A stretch of 60,744 nt of DNA from a virus: positions 1 to 60,744 of the IMG/VR virus record IMGVR_UViG_3300005337_000004. The stretch is one strand, 5' to 3'. Each line of letters starts with the position of its first letter. The stretch's first letter is position 1. The position numbers and the translations under genes were made by a program. The notes below the pieces were generated by a model, which did not search any database, had not been told where the DNA came from, and saw nothing but the letters and a program-made list of their open reading frames with translations. Shown piece by piece: positions 30,822-38,146 of the stretch.

Positions 30822-30985
30822 CCGGCCCCGTCACCATCAACGCGAGCAGCCAGGGCTACGACGCCCTCATGGCCACGCTGATCGGCACCAGCACCGCGCA
30901 GCCCGCGAGCTTCCAGGCCCGTGTCGCCGACCGCATCACCCGACAGCAGAACGCCGCGAAGGCCGGCAGCAAGGCTGGTGCGTGA
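30818..30985 (+). CDS. hypothetical protein, 55 aa
   Basis: ATG 30818 overlaps the previous stop (ATGA) and its TGA overlaps the next ATG by one base. It reads MTGPVTINASSQGYDALMAT and ends in a short basic helix. Tight coupling on both sides supports it being real; function unknown. Confidence 0.6.
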   Translation: MTGPVTINASSQGYDALMATLIGTSTAQPASFQARVADRITRQQNAAKAGSKAGA

Positions 30986-31197
30986 TGGCCAAGTACTCCT
31001 GGATCGCGACCTTCAACTACCCGGCCCCCGGCGGATCGGTCACCGTCAGCGCGCAGAACACGTTCGAGACATCCGAGACGGTCAGCCGGTCCGCGACGCT
31101 GGCGATGATCGTTCAGCACCTGAACGAGATCAAGGGCATGCCCCTCGACGCCAACGTGCTGTTCTTCAGCATCGAACCCGACGAGGTGGCGCGATGA
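30985..31197 (+). CDS. hypothetical beta-rich protein, 70 aa
   Basis: ATG 30985 in TGATG. MAKYSWIATFNYPAPGGSVT, then TLAMIVQHLNEIKGMPLDAN: a beta hairpin followed by a helix. Coupled on both sides; no family. Confidence 0.62.
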   Translation: MAKYSWIATFNYPAPGGSVTVSAQNTFETSETVSRSATLAMIVQHLNEIKGMPLDANVLFFSIEPDEVAR

Positions 31198-31949
31198 TGA
31201 CCGCGACCCGCCCGGCGCCCATCCAGTACCCCGGCGACTCATGGCACCGCATCGCCATCCACGAAGCCGGCCACGCCGTAGCGCACCTGCTGCTCGGCCA
31301 CCACGTCCTCGACACCAGAATCGGGCCCGGCGCCGACGGCCACATGGGCACCATCAGCGGCAACACCAGATTCACCGGCCTGAACGCCAGCGCCCTGCCC
31401 GAGCTGGTCGGTACCGCGGCTGGCGAGACCGCCGTGCTGCACCTGCTTAACCGGCAGTGGACTCCGAACGCCGACGCGATCGCCCGTGCCACCGCAAACC
31501 ACGACCGGGAACGCGCCACCAGCATCACCGCCGGAACGACGCTGCCGATCGGCATCGAAACGGCGCTGGCCACCCGGATCGTCGCCGACTACTGGGACGC
31601 GGTCGAGAATGTCGCCGACGCCCTGCGCAGGTCGGACATCGGGCGCCTCGACCAGTTCGAGATCCTGGCCGCCGCCGACCTGGGTGCCGCCGAAATCGAC
31701 TGGTCCGAGCTCTACTCCATGGCCAACAACGCCATGCCCTTCAACTCCGACCTTCAGGCCTACCTGAACGGTCCGGGGTCGCAGGAAGAGAACGTCCGTG
31801 TTGAGTTCCTGCGGCAGCTTCGCGCGCACAACATCCTTTTCAGCCCGGAAACGGCACCGCGCCATCAGGTGGTCGCCGAGATTTTCGACCGCGGGCTGCC
31901 GGAGATTCAGGCCGCGTACCAGGCCGCCGCCGAGGAGCGTGCCCGATGA
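31194..31949 (+). CDS. M41/FtsH-like zinc metallopeptidase domain protein
   Basis: 251 aa. WHRIAIHEAGHAVAHLLLG carries the HExxH zinc motif in the HEAGHA form of M41 peptidases; GTAAGETAVL and PNADAIARATANHDR follow where M41 proteins have further active-site helices. No AAA ATPase or membrane segment is present, so it is a free-standing soluble protease-like domain. Such genes recur on Streptomyces mobile elements. Substrate unknown. Confidence 0.72.
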   Translation: MMTATRPAPIQYPGDSWHRIAIHEAGHAVAHLLLGHHVLDTRIGPGADGHMGTISGNTRFTGLNASALPELVGTAAGETAVLHLLNRQWTPNADAIARATANHDRERATSITAGTTLPIGIETALATRIVADYWDAVENVADALRRSDIGRLDQFEILAAADLGAAEIDWSELYSMANNAMPFNSDLQAYLNGPGSQEENVRVEFLRQLRAHNILFSPETAPRHQVVAEIFDRGLPEIQAAYQAAAEERAR

Positions 31950-32296
31950 CCGGCTTCGACCTCAGCGACCTGGCCCTGTTCACCAACAGCGCCGGCCGCC
32001 GCGTTGTGAAAATCATCGAGATCCTCGACCCCGCCCACGACTACATCGTCCACGCCGTCGGCGGCACCGCGTACTTCGCCCACCACAGCGAACTCGAACC
32101 GCTACCCGCCGACACGCCCGCGTTCGCCGCAGACACCAGGGTCCTGGTGGCCGACGCCGGCCGTACCGGCATCGTGTCCGCCCCGGAATTCCGGGGCAAC
32201 CTGTTCGGCTACTGGCTCGACCTTGACGACACCGGCGAGCACGTGTGGGTCCCGGCCGAACTGCTGACCGCGCACGAAGGCGGTGAGCAGCGATGA
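31946..32296 (+). CDS. tandem beta-barrel-like paralogue, 116 aa
   Basis: ATGA overlap. LSDLALFTNSAGRRVVKIIE, then VLVADAGRTGIVSAPEFRGN and GYWLDLDDTGEHVWVPAELL: probably two SH3-like units. Shares GYWLDL and start pattern with the 32293 product. Confidence 0.68.
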   Translation: MTGFDLSDLALFTNSAGRRVVKIIEILDPAHDYIVHAVGGTAYFAHHSELEPLPADTPAFAADTRVLVADAGRTGIVSAPEFRGNLFGYWLDLDDTGEHVWVPAELLTAHEGGEQR

Positions 32297-32661
32297 CCGA
32301 CTTCAAGCCCGGCAACCTGGTGATGTTCACCCTCGGACGCGGCAACTACATCGGCACCATCCGGCCTAACGTCAGCGACGGACTCGGCTGGGCCATCGAA
32401 ACCCAGTCCGGGACCTTCTACGCCGACGACGACATGCTGACGCTGCTGCCCGACAACACGCCGCTGCTCTGGCGCGGCGACACCGTCCAGATTCGGCTCC
32501 TTGCTGAGGATCCCGAATACGCCGGGCAGACCGGGCAGATCTTCGAACCCGGGTTCGATAGCGGCGGCGAGACGTTCGGCTACTGGCTGGACCTCACTTC
32601 GGGCGGGCGGGGATGGTTTCCGGCCTACGCCCTGATCGCTTTGGGCGGTGACCGGCGATGA
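32293..32661 (+). CDS. tandem beta-barrel-like paralogue, 122 aa
   Basis: ATGA overlap. MTDFKPGNLVMFTLGRGNYI, VQIRLLAEDPEYAGQTGQIF and GYWLDLTSGGRGWFPAYAL show two small barrel repeats homologous to the preceding protein. Confidence 0.68.
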   Translation: MTDFKPGNLVMFTLGRGNYIGTIRPNVSDGLGWAIETQSGTFYADDDMLTLLPDNTPLLWRGDTVQIRLLAEDPEYAGQTGQIFEPGFDSGGETFGYWLDLTSGGRGWFPAYALIALGGDRR

Positions 32662-33083
32662 CCGGCTTCAAGTCCGGCGACTGGGTCGGCATCGGCCAGC
32701 ACCCCGACGAGAACCTCGAAGGCCGCACCGGCACCGTTGAGCACGAGACCGGCGAGCACGGCCCGTTCATGGTGCGCCTCGACAAGCCGCTGCCCGACGG
32801 CAGCGAATACGTCGAGGCGTTCGGCCACGAGCTGGAGCTGCTGCAGTCCCGCGACGTCATCACCGTCGTGACCGGCGCGGACGGCGCGGACGTGGCCGCG
32901 GTCCACGACTCGGCCACGCGAAGCGTCGACATCGTTTGCTCCGCGCACCCCGACTTCCTGACCTTTACCTACGACGTCGGCACCGTTGACGCCGTCCGTA
33001 ACGGATTCCGCGCCGACGCCGCCATGTACGCGGACAAGCACGCCACCGGCAAGCACGCCACCGACGCTCTCGACAGGAGCTGA
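32658..33083 (+). CDS. tandem beta-barrel-like paralogue, 141 aa
   Basis: ATGA overlap. MTGFKSGDWVGIGQHPDENL..RTGTVE, then FMVRLDKPLPDG, gives one SH3-like unit. The second half (DVITVVTGADGADVAAVHD) differs from the neighbours and ends in a Lys/His-rich helix. Confidence 0.66.
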   Translation: MTGFKSGDWVGIGQHPDENLEGRTGTVEHETGEHGPFMVRLDKPLPDGSEYVEAFGHELELLQSRDVITVVTGADGADVAAVHDSATRSVDIVCSAHPDFLTFTYDVGTVDAVRNGFRADAAMYADKHATGKHATDALDRS

Positions 33084-33088
33084 CCACC

Positions 33089-33520
33089 ATGACCGTCGCC
33101 ACCCTGACCCGTCTGGACCGCTCCGTGACCGATGCGCCGCGCTTCGCCAAGACCGACCTGCCCCGTGCTTTAACGTCCGTTGGCGAAGCCCGTGCGTGGA
33201 CGGGAAAGACCCTGGCCGGCTGGGACGCGCCCGGCGACACCATCGACGACGCGGTGCTGCTGGTCTCGGAGATCGTGACCAACGCCCTCGTTCACAACGC
33301 CGGCGCCGGAACCACCACCGTCACCGCGGCCTTCTGGCACGGACACCTCCGCATCACCGTGTCCGACCCCGACCTCCAGGTCCCCGTACCGGACCGGGCG
33401 GACGACGAGCACGGACGCGGCCTGATGATCGTGTCAATGCTGGCCACGCGGTGGGGCGAGACGAAAACCCTCGCCGGGAAGTTCGTGTGGATCGAGCTGA
33501 CTGCGGAGTGGCCGCGATGA
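33089..33520 (+). CDS. RsbW-like GHKL ATPase (anti-sigma/serine kinase type)
   Basis: 143 aa. VLLVSEIVTNALVHNAGAGT is the N box with catalytic E and N; LRITVSDPDLQVP is the G1 region; DDEHGRGLMIVSMLATRWGE is the G2 region. This is the short HATPase_c_2 family abundant in Streptomyces as anti-sigma and regulatory kinases. On a mobile element it may modulate a host sigma factor. No anti-anti-sigma gene is nearby. Confidence 0.88.
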   Translation: MTVATLTRLDRSVTDAPRFAKTDLPRALTSVGEARAWTGKTLAGWDAPGDTIDDAVLLVSEIVTNALVHNAGAGTTTVTAAFWHGHLRITVSDPDLQVPVPDRADDEHGRGLMIVSMLATRWGETKTLAGKFVWIELTAEWPR

Positions 33521-33714
33521 CCCAGCCCACGACTGCCGGCGACGCCTACGACGCGGTGCTGATCGCAGGCCTGCGCGAGCACGTCTTCGACCTCGAAGAC
33601 TACGACGCCGAAGCCGCCGCACGAGAAGCAGCCAGCGAGATCCCGCAGCTCGGGAGGTTCGCTCAGGACCTACGCGCGGCCGAGATCCAAATCAGGAAGG
33701 AGACCGGATCGTGA
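33517..33714 (+). CDS. hypothetical acidic helical protein, 65 aa
   Basis: ATG 33517 coupled by ATGA to the ATPase gene. AGLREHVFDLEDYDAEAAAR, then IPQLGRFAQDLRAAEI: two helices. It could be a partner of the ATPase given the coupling; not identified. Confidence 0.62.
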   Translation: MTQPTTAGDAYDAVLIAGLREHVFDLEDYDAEAAAREAASEIPQLGRFAQDLRAAEIQIRKETGS

Positions 33715-34184
33715 ACGCGCTCGCCATCGCACGCTACCTCGGCACCCGCCTGCACTCCGCCGAACTGACCGCCGCCGCGTGGCTCGATACCCGCCGCCAT
33801 GTCCGTCTGTTCCCTCTGGCTTGGGTACACCAGGGCGTGCGCCCGTGGCTCCCGACCGGTATCGCGGTTGCCGTTTTGGCGCTCGGCCACCCCAGCCGGG
33901 CCGCTGGCGCAGTTATCACCATCGTCGGCGTGGCCCTTACCGTCTTCTCCCGCATCGCAGCCAAGAGTCACCACATTCTCAACGAGGAAGACCGGCCCTG
34001 CCCGTACTGCCCCAAGGGCGAAGGACCCGGTAACGGTGGCCTGTGGCTCGACTGGGACATCGACGACGACGACATCCCGCCCGCACCGAACGAGCTGACA
34101 GAGATAACCGACGAGGAGATCCGCGAGTCGCTCAGCAACTTCGACGCCGACTATGCCGAAGTGTGCCGGGAGGCAACGCGATGA
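33711..34184 (+). CDS. membrane protein with Cys-pair tail, 157 aa
   Basis: GTG overlap. One or two membrane segments around 48-82 (LPTGIAVAVLALGHPSRAAG, VITIVGVALTVFSRI), then a cytoplasmic tail with CPYC and an acidic end. In Streptomyces plasmids small membrane proteins next to tra are often Spd (spread) proteins; it may be one. Confidence 0.68.
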   Translation: MNALAIARYLGTRLHSAELTAAAWLDTRRHVRLFPLAWVHQGVRPWLPTGIAVAVLALGHPSRAAGAVITIVGVALTVFSRIAAKSHHILNEEDRPCPYCPKGEGPGNGGLWLDWDIDDDDIPPAPNELTEITDEEIRESLSNFDADYAEVCREATR

Positions 34185-34624
34185 AGATCCTGCGACGCAA
34201 CCGCTCCGGCGACCTGACCGGCCCCAACAGCCCCTACAAGACCGAACGCGCCGCCTACTGGGCCTGGACGTTCCTGCGGCACCCCAGCTTCATCCTCAAC
34301 CGCCCCGTCATCGTCCGGCTCGCCGACGACACCATCGTCAGCCCCCTGTTCGTGTACGGCAACCTGCAGGTCCCGGCATACAGCGGCGTCCAGTTCTACA
34401 ACGGCGTCAACATCGAAGGCGACGCCCGCAGCCTGCAACGCCTGGCCGCGCTGCTGATCGACCGGGCCGAACGCGTCGAGCACGTGCAGGCGCTGCTGGA
34501 CACCGGGGCGATGCCCGGCGACGAAGACACGGCGGCGTTCCCGGACGGGTTCGGCCCGGACGTCGCATGGCAGGACCTGAGGCTCGGCAACGCCAAGCGA
34601 GCCGGCCGCTGGACCGGTGCCTGA
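34181..34624 (+). CDS. hypothetical protein, 147 aa
   Basis: ATGA overlap. ERAAYWAWTFLRHPSFILNR and PVIVRLADDTIVSPLFVYGN suggest an alpha/beta fold; the end is helical. Not identified. Confidence 0.65.
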   Translation: MKILRRNRSGDLTGPNSPYKTERAAYWAWTFLRHPSFILNRPVIVRLADDTIVSPLFVYGNLQVPAYSGVQFYNGVNIEGDARSLQRLAALLIDRAERVEHVQALLDTGAMPGDEDTAAFPDGFGPDVAWQDLRLGNAKRAGRWTGA

Positions 34625-34893
34625 TGAACCTCTTCCGACGCCTCGAAGCCCCGCCGAACCCGCTGCACCAGGCCTACACCGCCGCGACCGGACGAACCGT
34701 GCAGGACGCCGTCGGCGACACCACCGGCGGCACGCCGACCGGCTGGATCCCCGCACCCGAGCACCCCGAGATCTGGGCCGCGCTCGCGACCGCCGGCAAC
34801 AACCCCGGCGTCATCGACCACACCACGACCGCACTCCCCGTGCTCACCTCGCCGACGGAACCCAGCCGCGAGACCGACAACACCGACCAGTGA
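34624..34893 (+). CDS. hypothetical Pro/Thr-rich protein, 89 aa
   Basis: ATG in TGATG. Helix NPLHQAYTAATGRTVQDAVG, then low-complexity PTEPSRETDNTDQ. Coupling supports expression; family unknown. Confidence 0.58.
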   Translation: MNLFRRLEAPPNPLHQAYTAATGRTVQDAVGDTTGGTPTGWIPAPEHPEIWAALATAGNNPGVIDHTTTALPVLTSPTEPSRETDNTDQ

Positions 34894-34954
34894 AACCAAG
34901 GGCGCCAGAACGCCCCCGACCCGCAAGACCCAACCGCGCGAAAGGAACCCGGCC

Positions 34955-35140
34955 ATGGCGAAGAACATCGGGATCATCACCGGCGGCAACGTCGTCATCG
35001 AAGGCGACGTGAACGTCACCAGCGACGACAAGCCCTCCAAGGACACCAACGTCGGCATCATCACCACCGGCGACAGCAACGTCGTCATCAACGGCACGTT
35101 CAACGTCGGCGGCGGCAGCCAGAACGGAGAGCCGCAATGA
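34955..35140 (+). CDS. small repeat protein, beta-solenoid-like, 61 aa
   Basis: ATG with GAAAGGA. GIITGGNVVIEGDVNVTSDD and NVGIITTGDSNVVINGTFNV are two rungs of the same repeat with alternating hydrophobics, typical of parallel beta-solenoids. ATGA overlap with the next gene. Confidence 0.65.
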   Translation: MAKNIGIITGGNVVIEGDVNVTSDDKPSKDTNVGIITTGDSNVVINGTFNVGGGSQNGEPQ

Positions 35141-35532
35141 TCGCCGAAGGCCTCCTCGCCCACCTCGTCGGCGACTACCTGCTCCAGTCCCACTGGATGG
35201 CCACCAAGAAGGTCAAGCACTGGTGGCCCGCCCTGGCCCATGGCGCCGCCTACACCCTGCCGTTCCTGATCATCACCCGCTCGCTGTGGGCGCTGCTGGT
35301 CATCGGCGGCACCCACGCCATCCTCGACCGGTACCGCGTCGCCAAATACGTGACCTGGGCCAAGAACCTGATCGGCCCCAAGTCGTTCCGCACGCCCCTG
35401 TCCGAAGCCGTCACCAACAGCGGATACGCCGCCACGGTCCCGGCCGGACTGGCAACCGCACTGCTGATCATCGCCGACAACACCGTGCACATCGCCATCA
35501 ACACCGGCGCCCTGTACTGGCTCGGCAGATAG
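35137..35532 (+). CDS. DUF3307-like membrane protein
   Basis: 131 aa. LLAHLVGDYLLQSHWMATKK resembles the conserved start of DUF3307 (H..xD..LQ....A..K), followed by hydrophobic segments about 33-58 and 95-125. Inner-membrane protein of unknown function, common on phage and plasmid elements. Confidence 0.8.
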   Translation: MIAEGLLAHLVGDYLLQSHWMATKKVKHWWPALAHGAAYTLPFLIITRSLWALLVIGGTHAILDRYRVAKYVTWAKNLIGPKSFRTPLSEAVTNSGYAATVPAGLATALLIIADNTVHIAINTGALYWLGR

Positions 35533-35591
35533 AGCCTGCAGCCGCCACAAACTCCCGGCTGTCAGCGCCGGGTCAACTGAAAGGACCCGAC

Positions 35592-35765
35592 ATGGGCCTG
35601 TTCCGCCACAACCAGGAAGTTCGCACCGCCCAGGCCGCGCTCGACGCGAACGCCGCCTACGAGCGCAAGAACGGCATCGACTGGGAGACCGACCAGTACC
35701 TGCAGCTCAACCAGAACGTCAACGACGCGTTGAAGGCCGAGAAGAAGGCCAAGAAGCGCCGCTAA
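35592..35765 (+). CDS. small basic helical protein, 57 aa
   Basis: ATG with GAAAGGA 8 nt upstream. ERKNGIDWETDQYLQLNQNV, then a Lys-rich end (KAEKKAKKRR). Preceded by a small CCCGGC/GCCGGG hairpin, as are the next two genes. Confidence 0.65.
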   Translation: MGLFRHNQEVRTAQAALDANAAYERKNGIDWETDQYLQLNQNVNDALKAEKKAKKRR

Positions 35766-35822
35766 CCCACAAGCCTCCGGCCGTCACCGAACACAGCCGG
35801 ACAACCACGAAAGGACCAGACC

Positions 35823-36002
35823 ATGGCACTGCTCAAGAAGAACACCAGCGACGCCGAGGCGTACAACCAGGCCGGCGACGACGCCGCCAAGCAGGGCCGG
35901 ACCGACAGCGCCGAGATGTTCTACGACATGGCCGTCGCCGAGGCGACCGACGCCGACCGCGCGGCCCGCGGCAAGAGCCCGCGCGGCGGACGCCGCGGCT
36001 GA
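35823..36002 (+). CDS. small helical protein, 59 aa
   Basis: ATG 35823 with GAAAGGACC upstream. MALLKKNTSDAEAYNQAGDD followed by a second helix and a basic KSPRGGRRG tail. The helix pair resembles a single TPR-like unit. Confidence 0.6.
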   Translation: MALLKKNTSDAEAYNQAGDDAAKQGRTDSAEMFYDMAVAEATDADRAARGKSPRGGRRG

Positions 36003-36012
36003 CCCACCAACT

Positions 36013-36059
36013 CCCGGCCGCCTCAGTCCGAGGTCCCCAAGCCCACTGAGGCGGCCGGG
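36013..36059. terminator. strong intergenic hairpin
   Basis: Perfect 15-bp arms CCCGGCCGCCTCAGT / ACTGAGGCGGCCGGG with a 17-nt loop, no T tract. Smaller CCGGC/GCCGG hairpins occupy the two preceding gaps, so these may set relative expression of the small genes by attenuation or processing. Confidence 0.6.
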
Positions 36060-36086
36060 CTTCACCGCCGAAAGGAGAACCGAGCC

Positions 36087-36425
36087 ATGACTACCACCAT
36101 CACCCTCGCGCTGCTCCTCATCGGCGCATGCCTCGCCGGTTTCGGCACCCTTGCGTTCCTTGCCGCCGTTCCCGCCGCACCTGACCCCGACGGCACCAAC
36201 CCCAGCGCGCCCGATGTCGAAACGCTGCGCCTCACCTGGCTCGCGGCCCGCCATGGACGCCACGTCGCCGGACTCGGCCTCGCCATGTGGCTGGCCGCAC
36301 ACCCCGCCACCGCCGCCCCCTATACCGCGCTGCTTATCGCCGCCGGTGTTGCCTTTGCCACCTCGTACCTCACCACCCGCGCCGCCCCCGAACTCATGAA
36401 GAGGGCAGCCGCATGGACCTTGTGA
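36087..36425 (+). CDS. small membrane protein, possible Spd-type, 112 aa
   Basis: ATG with GAAAGGAG. Three likely membrane segments (LALLLIGACLAGFGTLAFLA; about 60-74; YTALLIAAGVAFATSYL). Immediately upstream of the DUF2637/tra pair, where Streptomyces plasmids encode spread proteins. Overlaps the next gene by 13 nt. Confidence 0.7.
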   Translation: MTTTITLALLLIGACLAGFGTLAFLAAVPAAPDPDGTNPSAPDVETLRLTWLAARHGRHVAGLGLAMWLAAHPATAAPYTALLIAAGVAFATSYLTTRAAPELMKRAAAWTL

Positions 36426-37462
36426 TAAATCAGGATTCTGCCGCCACCAACGAAAGCGATAAGATGCATTCGGGCTTGGGGCCAAAGAACCCGACCGTCG
36501 GGAAGGACGGCCGGGCTTTGCCGCACGCGATTGTTGGGATCGACGTGAGCGACAAGCCCCACGGTAAGGCAAAAAGGCGCGACAAGAACAGCGCGCCCAC
36601 CCTGGCCGTCCCCAAAGAAGCCATCCGCGACTCCCGCATCGGCGGGACCATCGCCCTACTTTGCGCCGCTGCCATTTCCGCACAAACCCTGTTCGCCCTC
36701 GGGCGGCTCATCGGCCTGTCCCCCTGGACCGCATGGCTGCTGCCGGCCGCGCTCGACGTCTACGCCATGACCGCAACCCGCGTCGCCTTCCAGGTGCCCG
36801 TCGGCCACACCGCCCGCGACAAGGCCATCTGGAACGCCCGCGTCGCCCTGTTCTTCACGATCTCCAGCAACTGCCTCTACCACGCCATGCACCTCGCTAA
36901 GGGGCACCACAACTGGACCGCCTCCGACTGGGCCCTCGTCGGCGTCTCGGCGCTCCCGCCGATCGTCGTGGAGCGTCTGCTGCACTTGCAGTCGATCGTG
37001 AACTCCGGCACGGTTCCGGCCGCGCCGGAAGAGGCGAGTGGAAGCCGGAAGGAGTCCGCAGCCGGAAACGGAAGCGCCGACCGGAAGCAGCGGCCGGAAG
37101 CTCCCGCTTCCACTCCCGCTTCCGTTCCGGCTTCCAGCCCGCTTCCGGTATCCGCTCCCGCCGGAAGCCCCGCCGCTTCCAGCGGAAGCAGACCGGCCGC
37201 ATCCACTGCAAGCCGGCACACCGCATCCGGACCCATCCCCATCCAGCGCGGCGAGCGACTGAAAGTCGTCCGCGACTGGATCGACAGCGCCGGCGGCGAC
37301 AAGAAGTCCGTGCCGCTGAAGGAGATCCAGGAGCGCTTCGGCGTGTCCCAGGCGACCGCCTCCCGCATGCGTGACGACGCCGCAGATCTGCCCTCCAAGC
37401 CCGCGCCGCAGCCCGAGCAGGCCGGCGACGAGGAGCCCGAACGAGCGCGGGAGGCGAGCTGA
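36413..37462 (+). CDS. DUF2637 membrane protein with C-terminal winged helix
   Basis: 349 aa. ATG 36413 with GAGGG. Membrane segments lie between 83 and 195 (GGTIALLCAAAISAQTLFAL, LSPWTAWLLPAALDVYAMTA, RVALFFTISSNCLYHAMHL, LVGVSALPPIVVERL), the DUF2637 region always found before TraB on Streptomyces elements. An Ala/Ser/Pro linker follows, whose DNA holds eleven GGAAGC words. LKEIQERFGVSQATASRMRD is a C-terminal HTH that could recognise them. Probably assists the translocase. Confidence 0.83.
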   Translation: MDLVINQDSAATNESDKMHSGLGPKNPTVGKDGRALPHAIVGIDVSDKPHGKAKRRDKNSAPTLAVPKEAIRDSRIGGTIALLCAAAISAQTLFALGRLIGLSPWTAWLLPAALDVYAMTATRVAFQVPVGHTARDKAIWNARVALFFTISSNCLYHAMHLAKGHHNWTASDWALVGVSALPPIVVERLLHLQSIVNSGTVPAAPEEASGSRKESAAGNGSADRKQRPEAPASTPASVPASSPLPVSAPAGSPAASSGSRPAASTASRHTASGPIPIQRGERLKVVRDWIDSAGGDKKSVPLKEIQERFGVSQATASRMRDDAADLPSKPAPQPEQAGDEEPERAREAS

Positions 37463-38146
37463 TGACACGACACGACGCGGAGATCTTCGACGAGACCACC
37501 GAAGATTTTCGGTGGAGCAGCGGCCACGACCTGAGTCGCGTCATTCCTGGATCTGCCGCACAAAGGGGCGACGAACAGGACTTGACCTGGCCTTCTGCCG
37601 TTTTTCCCGGCCCCGGCGTGGGCTACGACGCGCTGAGTCAGCACGGTCAGCTCACTTTGAACGCGCTGCTCGCCCCCGACCTGCCGCGGCCCATGAACGC
37701 CGCCTGGACCAAGTGGCCCGGCTGGCAGTACGTGTGGCCCGGTGCGCTCGCAGGCGGCTGGTCCGGGCTCGGGTTCTGGGCGCACTCCGAGCCGCTGCAC
37801 CCGCTGTTCGCCGGCGGTTTTGGGCTGGCCGGCGCAGCCCTAATGGCGCTCGGCGCGCTCGGCATCGCCGCCAGCAACACCGGGAAGCGGGATGCGGAAG
37901 ACCACCCGGCCGACACCGCCGGAACCCGCGCTCTCATCGGTCTCGGCGGGGCTGCATGGGCCGGCGCCGCGGCTTCCGGTGCCGGGTTCTCCGGTATCGG
38001 ATGCATGCTCGCTTTCGGAAGCCTCGGCGCCGCATACCTCGGCGCAAGCGGATGGAAGCACATGCGACGCCACAACGCCATCCGCGCCGTCATCGACTAT
38101 GCATCCGCTTCCAATCCGGGACCCGGAAGCGGCATGCCGCTTCCGG
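37040..38146. repeat. GGAAGC/GCTTCC cluster, candidate transfer-recognition locus
   Basis: GGAAGC or its complement occurs at 37040, 37070, 37083, 37096, 37106, 37118, 37130, 37141, 37163, 37175 and 37184 (eleven in 150 bp). Seven more are at 37883, 37972, 38017, 38054, 38107, 38125 and 38139. Many are the 8-mer CCGGAAGC. Positions 38123-38146 form a perfect 24-bp palindrome centred on GCATGC. The cluster spans the DUF2637 linker and the start of the tra gene. Confidence 0.7.

Noticed and set aside
37040-37189. GGAAGC repeats as a mere codon-usage effect
   Set aside because: An Ala/Ser/Gly linker can favour GCTTCC and GGAAGC, so this was considered. But the words occur in different frames, extend into tra with a perfect 24-bp palindrome, and recur in a non-coding operator at 5.5 kb.
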